Of a DNA stretch of 51,614 nucleotides, positions 1-7,896 are shown piece by piece (positions within the stretch are counted from its first letter, which is position 1; each line of letters begins with the position of its first letter). The notes beneath the pieces were generated by a model. That model was not told the origin of the DNA. It worked only from the letters and a program-made list of their open reading frames with translations, and did no database searches. The position numbers were made by a program, and so were the translations under genes. The DNA lies in assembly GCA_048497495.1 (NCBI GenBank), contig JAFHCF010000085.1:1-51614 (forward strand), in the 5' to 3' direction. This DNA comes from JAFHCF01 sp048497495 (GTDB taxonomy: Bacteria; Pseudomonadota; Alphaproteobacteria; Rhizobiales; Ancalomicrobiaceae).

Positions 1-57
1 CTCGCCGAGCCCGGAGGCCCCACCCGTGACGATCGCCGCCTGTCCCTGAACCCGCAT
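1..57 (-). CDS. SDR-family dehydrogenase, N-terminal 19 codons only (cut by window start)
   Basis: Reading the minus strand from an ATG at 57 gives MRVQGQAAIVTGGASGLGE. This is the first beta strand and the TGxxxGxG dinucleotide-binding glycine motif of a short-chain dehydrogenase. The opening resembles type II 3-hydroxyacyl-CoA dehydrogenases (HSD17B10-like), which would fit a fatty-acid cluster, but so little is visible that the substrate is inference. It follows fadD by 45 bases on the same strand and is probably the next gene of the liv–fadD operon. The rest lies outside the window. Confidence 0.7.
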   Translation of the reverse strand, partial: MRVQGQAAIVTGGASGLGE

Positions 58-102
58 GGTCTGTCCTCTTCTCAGATCGTTTCGAAGGCCATGGCGGTCC
101 GC

Positions 103-1911
103 TCAGGCCCCGGCGTAGAGCCCGGCGATCTCGGTCGCGTATTTCTGCTGAATGTTGGAGCGGCGCACCTTCATCGTCGCCGTCACCTCGTCGTCGTCGT
201 GATCGAGTTCCTTGGTCAGGAGATGGAACCGGCGGATGTGCGACACCTGGGCGAGGCTGCCGTTCGCCTCCGCCACCTCGCGCTCGATCAGTTCGCGCAC
301 CTTCGGGTTCTCGACCAGGCTTCGGAAATGGGTGAAGGCGATGCCCTGATCCTCCGCCCAGGTCGACACCGTCTCGAAATCGATCTGGATCAGCGCCGAG
401 ACGTATTTGCGCGCCTCGCCGATGACGATGCATTCCTTGACGAAGGGGCTGGCCTTGACCGTGTTCTCGATCTCCGACGGCGACAGGTTCTTGCCGCCGG
501 CGGTGATCATGATGTCCTTGAGGCGGTCGACGATGCGGAATTCGCCGTCCACCTCGGCGACGACGTCGCCGGTGTGCAGCCATCCGTCGACGATCGCCGC
601 CGCCGTCGCCGCCTCGTTCTTGTAGTAGCCGGCGAAGACCACGTCGCCGCGCACCAGGAGTTCGTCGAAGGCGCCGCGCCTGAGCTCCACCCCGGCGGCC
701 GCCGAGCCGACCGAACCGGCCGCCAGATGGTCGAGCCTCTGGGCGGTGACCAGCCCCGAGGTCTCGGTGGCGCCGTAGACCTCGACCAGCGGCACGCCGA
801 GGGTGCGGAACCAGCGGACGATCTTCGGGCTGATCGGCGCCGCCCCGGTCATCGCGATCCTCGCCCGCCTGAGACCGATGAAGTTCTGCAGCGACCGGAA
901 GACCAGCCAATAGGCGACGGCGAAGGTCAGCCGCTGGCGCGCCGTGCGCTCGGCCGGCGGCACCGTGGCGAAGGGCTCGCAGGCGGCGAAGGCGGTGTCG
1001 AACAGGCGGCGGCGCAGGCCCCCCGCCTCCATCAGCTTGATGTGGATCGACGACGCCAGCTTCTCCCAGATGCGCGGCACGCCGAGGAAGATCGACGGCG
1101 CCACCTCCCGCAGATCCTCCTGGACGGTGCGCAGGCTCTCGCCGAAGTCGATGCGGCTGCCGAGGTAGAGCGGCGCCATCGTCGTCAGCATCTGCTCGGC
1201 GACATGGCACAGAGGCAGGTAGGAGAGATGGGTGGTGTCGGCATCGAGGCCGAGCCGCTCGACCACCGCGATCGCCTCGCCGCGCAGGTTGCGCCAGCTC
1301 AGCATCGCCCCCTTGGGCCGCCCGGTCGAGCCGGAGGTGTAGATCATCAGCCCGACGTCGTCGAGCGTCTGGCGGGCGAGGCGTTCGTCGATCAGCGTCG
1401 GATGATCGGTCCGGGCGGCGCGTCCCAGGTCTTCCAGCGCGGCGAAGGAGATCACGAGATCGGGCGCATAGGCCCGCATGCCCTTGCTCTCGATCACCAC
1501 GATGCGCTTCAGGAGAGGCAGCTCGTCGCGCCGCTCCAAGACCTTGTCGACCTGTTCCTGATCCTCGCAGACGACGATCTCGGTGTCCGAATGGCCGAGC
1601 ACATAGGCGACCTCGACCGCCGGCGACGTGACGTAGACGCCGACCGTCACCGCGCCGACGAGACCGGCGCCGAGTTGGGCCAGCACCCATTCGACCCGGT
1701 TCTCGGAAAGAACGGCGACATGTCCCTTCTCACCGAGCCCGAGCGCCGTCAGGCCGAGGCCGACGTGGCCGGCGCGGGTGTCGTAGCCGGCCCAGTCGAG
1801 CGGCTTCCAGATGCCGAACTCCTTCTGCCGCAGAGCGGTGCGCGTCGGCTGCCGTTTCGCCTGCGCGCGCAGCATCTGCGGCAGCGTGAGTTCGGGAAAG
1901 GTCATGGTCAT
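103..1911 (-). CDS. Long-chain acyl-CoA synthetase (AMP-forming), FadD/FAA family
   Basis: A protein of 602 residues that would activate a carboxylic acid to its CoA ester through an acyl-adenylate. Adenylate-forming family motifs are clear: the P-loop YTSGSTGRPKG (about 191–201), YGATETSG (about 379–386), the hinge region VDRLKDIMITAGGKN, and a C-terminal TMKVRR carrying the expected catalytic lysine. The length fits the eukaryote-like long-chain synthetases often found beside bacterial liv transporters. It starts 15 bases after the livF stop, so both are almost certainly co-transcribed. The context suggests that an acid imported by the Liv system is activated here before beta-oxidation. Chain length and exact substrate cannot be read from the sequence; aromatic, cyclic or branched acids are as plausible as fatty acids. 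Confidence 0.93.
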   Translation of the reverse strand: MTMTFPELTLPQMLRAQAKRQPTRTALRQKEFGIWKPLDWAGYDTRAGHVGLGLTALGLGEKGHVAVLSENRVEWVLAQLGAGLVGAVTVGVYVTSPAVEVAYVLGHSDTEIVVCEDQEQVDKVLERRDELPLLKRIVVIESKGMRAYAPDLVISFAALEDLGRAARTDHPTLIDERLARQTLDDVGLMIYTSGSTGRPKGAMLSWRNLRGEAIAVVERLGLDADTTHLSYLPLCHVAEQMLTTMAPLYLGSRIDFGESLRTVQEDLREVAPSIFLGVPRIWEKLASSIHIKLMEAGGLRRRLFDTAFAACEPFATVPPAERTARQRLTFAVAYWLVFRSLQNFIGLRRARIAMTGAAPISPKIVRWFRTLGVPLVEVYGATETSGLVTAQRLDHLAAGSVGSAAAGVELRRGAFDELLVRGDVVFAGYYKNEAATAAAIVDGWLHTGDVVAEVDGEFRIVDRLKDIMITAGGKNLSPSEIENTVKASPFVKECIVIGEARKYVSALIQIDFETVSTWAEDQGIAFTHFRSLVENPKVRELIEREVAEANGSLAQVSHIRRFHLLTKELDHDDDEVTATMKVRRSNIQQKYATEIAGLYAGA

Positions 1912-1926
1912 GGCGATCCTCGAGGC

Positions 1927-2739
1927 TCACGAGAGCCAGCGCTTGCGGCGCTTGTAGTGTTTGATCTCGCGGTAGTTCTTTTCCTCGCCGCCCGAACCGC
2001 CGAGCCCGAGGTAGAACTCGCGCACGTCCTGATCGCGCATCAGCTTCTCCACCGGCCCGTCGATGACGATCTTGCCGGTCTCCATGATGTAGCCGGAGTG
2101 CGAGACCGCCATGGCCACCGCCGCGTTCTGCTCGACCAGCAGCATCGAGACGCCGCGTTCGCGATTGATCCGGGCGATGATGATGAAGATCTCCTCGGTG
2201 AGCTTGGGCGAGAGCCCCAGCGACGGCTCGTCGAGCAGAATCAGCTTCGGGTCGGCGATCAGCGCCCGGCCGATGGCGAGCATCTGTTGCTCGCCGCCGG
2301 AGAGATAGCCGGCGCGCCCCGACCGCCGCTCGAACAGGCGCGGGAAATACTCGTAGACGAGATCGAAGGGCGGCTTGCCCGCGTCCTTGCGCCCCGAGCG
2401 GGCGAAGGTGGCGGCGACGAGATTCTCCTCGACGGTGAGATCCTCGAAGATCCGCCGCCCCTCCATCACGTGAAAGAGACCGCGCCGCACCAGACCGTGC
2501 GGCGTGAGCTCGGAGACGGGCGTTCCGTCGAAGGTGATGCGCCCGGCGGTGACCGCGCCGTCCTCGAGCTCCAACAGGTTGGAGATCGCCTTGAGCGTCG
2601 TCGACTTGCCGGCCCCGTTGGAGCCGAGCAGGGCGACGACCTCGCCGCGCGAAACGGTGAGCGACAGACCGCGCAGCACCTGGACCGTGCGGTTGTAGAC
2701 CACTTCGATGTTGGCGATCTCGAGGATGGCGTCGGTCAT
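1927..2739 (-). CDS. livF: Branched-chain amino acid-type ABC transporter ATPase (LivF family)
   Basis: A 270-residue cytoplasmic ATPase of the Liv (HAAT) importer family. Walker A GSNGAGKST lies at about 39–47; the signature SGGEQQ and the Walker B stretch LILLDEPSLGLSP follow. The start is the ATG at 2739 (MTDAILEI), 7 bases after the preceding binding-protein stop. The open frame upstream lacks homologous sequence. The C terminus carries a short basic tail (NYREIKHYKRRKRW) beyond the usual LivF end. It pairs with LivG (5929–6768) to power LivH/LivM. Genes of this arrangement often transport carboxylates other than amino acids, and the adjoining acyl-CoA synthetase favours that here. Confidence 0.93.
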   Translation of the reverse strand: MTDAILEIANIEVVYNRTVQVLRGLSLTVSRGEVVALLGSNGAGKSTTLKAISNLLELEDGAVTAGRITFDGTPVSELTPHGLVRRGLFHVMEGRRIFEDLTVEENLVAATFARSGRKDAGKPPFDLVYEYFPRLFERRSGRAGYLSGGEQQMLAIGRALIADPKLILLDEPSLGLSPKLTEEIFIIIARINRERGVSMLLVEQNAAVAMAVSHSGYIMETGKIVIDGPVEKLMRDQDVREFYLGLGGSGGEEKNYREIKHYKRRKRWLS

Positions 2740-2746
2740 CGGCCGG

Positions 2747-3916
2747 TCACTTTCCCAACTGGATCCAGTCCGAGTCCGCCACCATGGTCTTCTTGGCGGC
2801 GTCGTAACGGTAGATCCGGCCCACCGGGATCGAGTTGCCGGTGATGGTGATCGGCGTGCCGATGATCCCACCGGTGTCGAAGTCCTTGATGGTGTTGAGC
2901 GCCGCCTTGAGGTTGGCGCCGTTGAGCTCCTTGCCGGCCTCGAGCGTGCGCTTGGCCGATTCCAGGAACAGCATGGTGGTCAGGAAGCCCTGGATATAGG
3001 GCGTCGTCTGATACTCCGGCCGCATGGCCCGGATCTTCTCGAGCATCGGCGACTTGCCGTCGGTGTCGTAGTAGTAGCGATAGGGCATGACGCCCATGAA
3101 GCCGTCGGCCGCGGCGCCGACCTTGCCCCAGATCGAGTTGTCCATCGACCAGAAGGTGCCCATGAACTTGGTCTTCAGCCCGAGCTGCTTGGCCTGGTTC
3201 ATGAATTCCGGCAGCGGTGCCAGCACGTAGCCGTGGAAGATGGTGTAGTCGGGATCGGCGCGACGCAGCTTCAAGACCTCGGTGGAGACGTCGACGCTGG
3301 TCGGCGGCGTGGCGATCTTGACCACCACGTCGAGCCCGAGCTTCTTGGCCATGGCCTCGCCGGGGGCGATCGGATCGCGGCCGAACTCGGTGTCGGAATT
3401 GACGAAGGCGATCTTGGCGCCGGGCTTCACCTTGGCGATGTGCTGCAGCAGGATGCCGACCATTTCCGAATAGTCCGGCCCCGCCATGAACTGGTCGGAA
3501 TAGACCTTCGGGTCGTTGAGCTCGGTGGCGAAGGAGGCGCCCGCCATCATGATCGAGCCGAGACGGTTGAGTTCGGGATTGATCGTCTTGGCGAAGGCGG
3601 TGCTGTCGCCGTAGTAGAGGTTGACCTTGTTCTGGCTGGTCAACTTGTTGAACACCGCCACCGACTGGTCGACCTTGTAGGCGGTGTCTTCCGCCACGTA
3701 GGTGACCTTGCGCCCGGCGATGCCGCCGGCGTCGTTGACGATCTTGATATAGTCCTGGATGCCGGCATGGATGCCGATGCCGGCGAAGGCGAAGACGCCG
3801 GTGAGCGGGATCGATCCGGCGATGACGATGTCGTCGGCGGCGCGCGCCGGCGCTCCGGCGAGGAGCGTGCCGGCGGCGAGCGACAGGGCGAGGGCCGTGC
3901 GTCTGGTGATGCTCAT
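2747..3916 (-). CDS. Periplasmic Leu/Ile/Val-type substrate-binding protein (LivK/Peripla_BP_6 family)
   Basis: A protein of 389 residues that would capture the substrate for the LivHMGF importer. A signal peptide with a basic start (MSITRRT) and hydrophobic core ends near APARA/ADD. The mature part begins IVIAGSIPLTG, typical of the type I periplasmic-binding fold of the Liv family. The start is the ATG at 3916, preceded by a good ribosome-binding site (GGAGGAAACCC); the frame runs open much further upstream but only as a shadow of livM. It sits between livM and livF rather than first in the operon, and a strong stem-loop (3963–3987) lies just upstream in the mRNA. The ligand is unknown. Confidence 0.93.
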   Translation of the reverse strand: MSITRRTALALSLAAGTLLAGAPARAADDIVIAGSIPLTGVFAFAGIGIHAGIQDYIKIVNDAGGIAGRKVTYVAEDTAYKVDQSVAVFNKLTSQNKVNLYYGDSTAFAKTINPELNRLGSIMMAGASFATELNDPKVYSDQFMAGPDYSEMVGILLQHIAKVKPGAKIAFVNSDTEFGRDPIAPGEAMAKKLGLDVVVKIATPPTSVDVSTEVLKLRRADPDYTIFHGYVLAPLPEFMNQAKQLGLKTKFMGTFWSMDNSIWGKVGAAADGFMGVMPYRYYYDTDGKSPMLEKIRAMRPEYQTTPYIQGFLTTMLFLESAKRTLEAGKELNGANLKAALNTIKDFDTGGIIGTPITITGNSIPVGRIYRYDAAKKTMVADSDWIQLGK

Positions 3917-3962
3917 GGGTTTCCTCCGAGTTTCTTCTGTTCGTCGGGTATGCGTGTTCCCG

Positions 3963-3987
3963 TCGGCCGCGCGGCGCGCGCGGCCGA
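3963..3987 (-). promoter_or_regulatory. Strong stem-loop in the livM–binding-protein gap
   Basis: A perfect 11-bp inverted repeat (TCGGCCGCGCG / CGCGCGGCCGA) with a 3-base loop fills much of the 83-base gap between the livM stop and the binding-protein start. No T-run follows on the minus strand, so it is unlikely to be a full terminator. A role as mRNA end protection or partial attenuation, raising binding-protein yield relative to the permeases, is inference. Confidence 0.6.
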
Positions 3988-3999
3988 ACCCGCCGGGCC

Positions 4000-5043
4000 T
4001 CAGGTCTTGAACGGCCACAGATGGAAGAAGCGGCGGATGCGGCGCCAGATCTCGGCGAGCCCGTGCGGCTCGAAGATCAGGAAGCCGATGATCAGGCCGC
4101 CGAAGACGATGGTGCGCACCGGCGACAACAGCGCCACCGCGTCCGGCAGGATCGGTGACAAGAGGCCGACGGCGATCTTCAGAACCTCCGGCACCATGGT
4201 CATGAACACCGCGCCGAGGATCGAACCGAGGACGGATCCCATGCCGCCGACGATGACGGCGGCGAGGAAGAAGATCGAATAGACGAAGGGAAAACTCTCC
4301 GGCGTCACCACCCGGAAGAAGTAGGCCCAGAGCCCCCCCGCCACCCCGGCGTAGAAGGACGACAGCGCGAAGCTGGTGAGCTTGGTGCGCAGCAGCGGGA
4401 TGCCCAGCACCTCGGCCGAGATGTCGCGGTCGCGCACCGCGATGAAGGCGCGGCCGATGCGGGTGCGGAAGAGATTGGCGGCGCCGAGCACGCCGAGGAA
4501 GGCGATCGGCACGATCAGGAAATAGAGCGAGAACGGCCGGGCGAGCTCGATCCCGAGGATCGTCGCCGGCGGCAGCGACAGGCCGGCGACCCCGTGGGTG
4601 ACGGCGTTCCAGTTGGCGAAGACGAAGTGCAGGATGAAGGAGGCGGCGATCGTCGCGATGGCGAGATAGAGCCCCTTCACCCGAAGCGACGGGATGCCGA
4701 CGAAGGCGCCGACCGCCGCGGTGATCGCGCCGGCGGCGACCAGATTGAGCAGCACCGGCGTGCCGAGGCGGGTCTCCGCCACCGCCACCGTATAGGCGCC
4801 GACGCCCATGAAGGCGGCCTGGCCGAGCGACACCAGGCCGGTGAAGCCGGTGACGATGTTGAGCCCGGTCACCGAGATCACGTGGATCGCCACCAGGCAG
4901 GCCATGTAGAGCCAATAGTCGCCGGCGACGAAGGGAAAGACCGCGCAGGCGACGACGAAGCCGGCGAGCCAGAGGCGTTGCGTCGTCGTGTCGAAGAGTG
5001 CCTCGTCGGCGGCGTAGCTCTGTCTGGCCGTGGCGATCCGCAT
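4000..5043 (-). CDS. livM: Liv-type ABC transporter permease (LivM family)
   Basis: A 347-residue inner-membrane protein with about nine or ten hydrophobic segments. The LivM-family signature GLNIVTGFTGLVSLGQAAFMGVGAY lies near residue 65. The N terminus (MRIATARQSYAADEALFDTTTQRLWLAGF) is a soluble extension before the first membrane helix. It begins one base after the livH stop (5045) and precedes the binding-protein gene. With LivH it forms the membrane pore of the importer. The assignment to the family is secure; the substrate is not. Confidence 0.93.
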   Translation of the reverse strand: MRIATARQSYAADEALFDTTTQRLWLAGFVVACAVFPFVAGDYWLYMACLVAIHVISVTGLNIVTGFTGLVSLGQAAFMGVGAYTVAVAETRLGTPVLLNLVAAGAITAAVGAFVGIPSLRVKGLYLAIATIAASFILHFVFANWNAVTHGVAGLSLPPATILGIELARPFSLYFLIVPIAFLGVLGAANLFRTRIGRAFIAVRDRDISAEVLGIPLLRTKLTSFALSSFYAGVAGGLWAYFFRVVTPESFPFVYSIFFLAAVIVGGMGSVLGSILGAVFMTMVPEVLKIAVGLLSPILPDAVALLSPVRTIVFGGLIIGFLIFEPHGLAEIWRRIRRFFHLWPFKT

Positions 5044-5044
5044 C

Positions 5045-5932
5045 TCAGAGCCTCTCGATCTCGACCGTGCCGAACAACCCGTAGGGCCGCACCATCAGCA
5101 CCGCGATCAACAATCCGAAGGTGGTCAGGAGCTTGTACTCGCCGCCCAGGAACGTCCCCGCCCAGGCCTCGATCAGCCCGACCAGGATGCCGCCGATCAG
5201 CGCGCCGGCGACCGAATCGAGGCCGCCGACGATCACCACCACCAGCGCCGAAAGGCCGAAGACGCCCATCGACGGCGAGATGCCGCCGACCGCGCCGACC
5301 AGGATTCCGGCGCCCGCCGCCGCCACGCCGGCGAAGACCCAGGCGAGCGAGAAGACGCGCGGCACGTCGATGCCGCAGGAATAGGCCGCGCCCTGGTCGG
5401 TCGCCGTGGCTCTGAGCGCCACGCCGCCGCGCGAGACACGGAAGCCGAGGATGAAGAGGGCGATGACCGTCGCCGCCACGCAGAAGCCGATGACGATCTT
5501 GCGCGACACGTAGGCCGGCCCGAGGAACACCGGAGTGGTGCCCATGAACTCCGGCAACTGGGTCGGCGCCGCCCCCCAGATCAGTTCGACCGCCCCCACC
5601 AGCACCGAGCCGAGGCCGATCGTCACCATGAACACCGAGATGGCGCTCTCGCCCAGCATCGGCCGGATGATCGTGCGCTCGACCACGGCGCCGAGCAGGC
5701 CGCCGCAGGCCAGCGCCGCCGGGATCGCCGCCCACCACGGCAGGCCGAGGCCCGCCGTGAAGGAGAAGAAGGCGTAGGCGCCGATCATCAGCATCTCGCC
5801 GATGGCGAGGTTGACCACCCGCGTCGCCTTGTAGATCAGCACGAAGGCGAGGCCGGTCAGCGCCAGGAGCGCCCCCGAGCCGATGCCGGCGAGCGACACC
5901 TCGAGGAAGAACAGCCAATCGAAGCCGCTCAT
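5045..5932 (-). CDS. livH: Liv-type ABC transporter permease (LivH family)
   Basis: A 295-residue inner-membrane permease starting MSGFDWLFFLEVSLAGIGSGALLALTG, followed by the family hallmark VVNLAIGEMLMIGAYA. The ATG at 5932 overlaps the livG stop as ATGA (5929–5932), which fixes the start and implies translational coupling. An in-frame extension upstream is only the shadow of livG. It partners LivM. Confidence 0.93.
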   Translation of the reverse strand: MSGFDWLFFLEVSLAGIGSGALLALTGLAFVLIYKATRVVNLAIGEMLMIGAYAFFSFTAGLGLPWWAAIPAALACGGLLGAVVERTIIRPMLGESAISVFMVTIGLGSVLVGAVELIWGAAPTQLPEFMGTTPVFLGPAYVSRKIVIGFCVAATVIALFILGFRVSRGGVALRATATDQGAAYSCGIDVPRVFSLAWVFAGVAAAGAGILVGAVGGISPSMGVFGLSALVVVIVGGLDSVAGALIGGILVGLIEAWAGTFLGGEYKLLTTFGLLIAVLMVRPYGLFGTVEIERL

Positions 5933-6768
5933 GCCGCCGCTCCCTTCGCTCGCGCCTCGTTCTGGATCTCGCGGCGCAGCGCCTCGACGTCGCCGGAGCC
6001 GAGATAGGCCCGGATCACGTCCTCGTTCGACGTCACCTCGGCCGGCCTTCCCGCCGCGATCACCTGGCCGAAGTTCAGCACCACGACATGGTCGGAGAGG
6101 TCCATCACCAGCCCCATGTCGTGCTCCACCATCAGGATGGTGATGCCCCATTCCGCCTTCACGTCGAGGATGAACCGGGCCATGTCCTCGGTCTCCTCGC
6201 GGTTCATGCCGGCGACCGGCTCGTCGAGCATCAGGATCTTCGGCTTCATGGCGAGCGCCCGCGCCAGTTCGACCCGCTTGCGCAGGCCGTAGGCGAGCGA
6301 GGCGACCGGCTGGTTGCGGATGTGGTCGATCTCGAGGAAGTCGATGATCTTCTCCTCGACCTCGGCCCGGAGCGCCATCTCCTCGCGCTCGGCGCGGCCG
6401 AAGTAGATCAGCGCGTCGAGGAGCGAGGTCTTCATGTGGGCGTGGCGGCCGAGCTTGATGTTGTCGAGAACGGTCATGCCGCGGAACAGCGCGATGTTCT
6501 GGAAGGTGCGGGCGAGGCCCAGTCTGGCGCGCTCCGGCGGATGAAGGTGGCCGATATCCGCGCCGGCGAAGCGGATGGCGCCGCTCTTCGGCCGATAGAA
6601 GCCGGAGATGCAGTTGAACATCGACGTCTTGCCGGCGCCGTTCGGCCCGATGATCGCCGTCACCGAGCCCTCGGGGACGGAGAACGAAACGTCGTTCAGC
6701 ACCTTGAGGCCGCCGAAGGCGAGCGACAGGCCGTCGACCGTCAGGATCGGTTCGCCGTCACGGGTCAT
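5929..6768 (-). CDS. livG: Liv-type ABC transporter ATPase (LivG family)
   Basis: A protein of 279 residues: the first structural gene of the importer block. Walker A GPNGAGKTS lies at about 41–49. The stretch IGHLHPPERARLGLARTFQNIALF is the LivG-typical Q-loop region, and MLDEPVAGMNREETEDM gives Walker B. The signature region reads ASLAYGLRKRVELARALA, the degenerate form usual in LivG. The start chosen is the ATG at 6768 (MTRDGEPILTVDGL); the frame upstream is arginine-rich and not homologous. It lies 156 bases after the gntR stop, with nothing recognisable between, so it may be read from the gntR promoter or from its own. Confidence 0.93.
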   Translation of the reverse strand: MTRDGEPILTVDGLSLAFGGLKVLNDVSFSVPEGSVTAIIGPNGAGKTSMFNCISGFYRPKSGAIRFAGADIGHLHPPERARLGLARTFQNIALFRGMTVLDNIKLGRHAHMKTSLLDALIYFGRAEREEMALRAEVEEKIIDFLEIDHIRNQPVASLAYGLRKRVELARALAMKPKILMLDEPVAGMNREETEDMARFILDVKAEWGITILMVEHDMGLVMDLSDHVVVLNFGQVIAAGRPAEVTSNEDVIRAYLGSGDVEALRREIQNEARAKGAAA

Positions 6769-6924
6769 CGTCCGCCCACGCCTCCGCTGCGCGCCCGTCC
6801 CGACCCGGCCGTCGTCGAAGGTCTCGTCCCGATCTCGCGACCGGTCGCCTGCATCGCGTTCATGTCGCCTCCCGGCCCCGCTGCGTCGCTTGTCGCGCTC
6901 TCGGGGCATCGACCGTCGTTGCGT

Positions 6925-7701
6925 TCAGATCTCCCCCGGCGGGGACAGTGTGCGTGCGTAGATGCGTTCCACCGGCTCGTCGAGATCGCGTCCGGCCTTC
7001 TCGAAACCCTTGCGCCAGTCGGTGAGGTGGCGGCGCATCCAGGTCCGCGCCTGCGCGGCGTCGCCGGCCTTCAGCGCCTCGAGGATCGCCCGATGCGCCT
7101 CCTGCATGCGCGGCGCGCCTTCCGGCACCCGGCGGCAGACCAGCTCGGCGGTCGGAAAGAACAGCAGGCTCGCCGGCTCCCGCGCCAATTCCAACACGCG
7201 GTTGCCGCTCGCCTTGGCGATCAGGGCGTGGAAATCGGTGTCGAGTTCGCTCAGCCGGACCGGATTGTCCATCACCGCCTCGGCTGCGGTGAGATTGCGC
7301 TCCATCGCCTCGAGGATCTCGGGCGACGCCTTGGCCACGGCCTGCTCGACGCTGGCGATCTCCAAGGCCAGCGAGGCGTCGTAGAGTTCGCGGAACGTGA
7401 CCTCGTGCAGGATCATCGCCCGGCTCATCCGCGACGACAGGCGCGAGTAGCGCGGCAGACTGGCGTAGAGCCGGCGGTCCGGACCACGGCTGACCAGCCC
7501 GCTCTCCTCGAGCGCCCGGATGCCCTCGCGCACCGTCGAACGATTGACCCCGAACTGCCGGCCGAGTTCGATCTCGGTGCCGATCGCGTCGCCGGCCCGC
7601 AGCCGTCCGGTGACGATCTCGCGCTCGATGGCGTCCGCCACCAGCCGGTAGGCGGAGGGAACCTGGATCTTGTCGAAGCGCTCGCCGGCGCTCGTCGTCA
7701 T
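6925..7701 (-). CDS. GntR-family transcriptional regulator with FCD ligand domain (FadR subfamily)
   Basis: A protein of 258 residues. The N-terminal winged HTH (about 14–75) has the GntR pattern TEIELGRQFGVNRSTVREGIRALEESGLV. The C-terminal all-helical FCD domain (about 95–240) carries the Asp and His residues typical of metal- and carboxylate-binding FCD proteins: DTDFHALIAKASGN, then EAHRAI and MRRHLTDW. Its position between the beta-oxidation operon and the liv operon, all on one strand, suggests it regulates both. FCD regulators bind palindromes of the TNGTNNNACNA kind; TTTGTC(C/G)GACAAA fits and occurs at 7747 and 7847 upstream of this gene and at 13382 upstream of the thiolase operon. 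Repression relieved by an acyl-CoA or the free acid is the expected mode, by inference. Confidence 0.9.
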   Translation of the reverse strand: MTTSAGERFDKIQVPSAYRLVADAIEREIVTGRLRAGDAIGTEIELGRQFGVNRSTVREGIRALEESGLVSRGPDRRLYASLPRYSRLSSRMSRAMILHEVTFRELYDASLALEIASVEQAVAKASPEILEAMERNLTAAEAVMDNPVRLSELDTDFHALIAKASGNRVLELAREPASLLFFPTAELVCRRVPEGAPRMQEAHRAILEALKAGDAAQARTWMRRHLTDWRKGFEKAGRDLDEPVERIYARTLSPPGEI

Positions 7702-7746
7702 GGCGGAACCCTCATGGCCGAATGTCGTGCGAAGGAGTTTCCGGGG

Positions 7747-7759
7747 TTTGTCGGACAAA
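7747..7759. promoter_or_regulatory. Candidate GntR/FCD operator upstream of gntR
   Basis: The palindrome TTTGTCGGACAAA lies 46 bases before the gntR start. On the minus strand it directly follows TTGACT, a possible -35 element, so a bound repressor would cover the promoter. The same motif recurs at 7847 and at 13382. Confidence 0.7.
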
Positions 7760-7846
7760 GTCAATACAATCGATTGGAGAAGATCGAGGTCCCTAGAACA
7801 TGGCCGAATTTCACGGCTCAGCTATCGCTCCCACGAGCCTAGAGGA

Positions 7847-7858
7847 TTGTCCGACAAA
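7847..7858. promoter_or_regulatory. Second candidate GntR/FCD operator upstream of gntR
   Basis: TTGTCCGACAAA, the reverse complement of the core of the 7747 site, placed 100 bases further upstream in the 195-base gap between the acyl-CoA dehydrogenase stop and gntR. Two sites about 9.5 helical turns apart could allow looping, which is inference. Confidence 0.65.
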
Positions 7859-7896
7859 GGGTGTGGCAGCGGAATCCAGCCTCGCGATGCCGTCGA

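Noticed and set aside
91..2844. A 917-codon open frame on the plus strand over fadD and livF
   Set aside because: It is Arg/His/Asp-rich with no recognisable domain and runs opposite two clear enzyme genes. Such frames are expected antisense to GC-rich genes, and the same holds for other long plus- or minus-strand frames over liv, pst, RND and deo genes.
2747..6768. Plain branched-chain amino acid transporter
   Set aside because: Family membership is clear, but the operon link to an acyl-CoA synthetase and SDR and the shared regulator site make a carboxylate substrate more likely; I keep the Liv names for family only.
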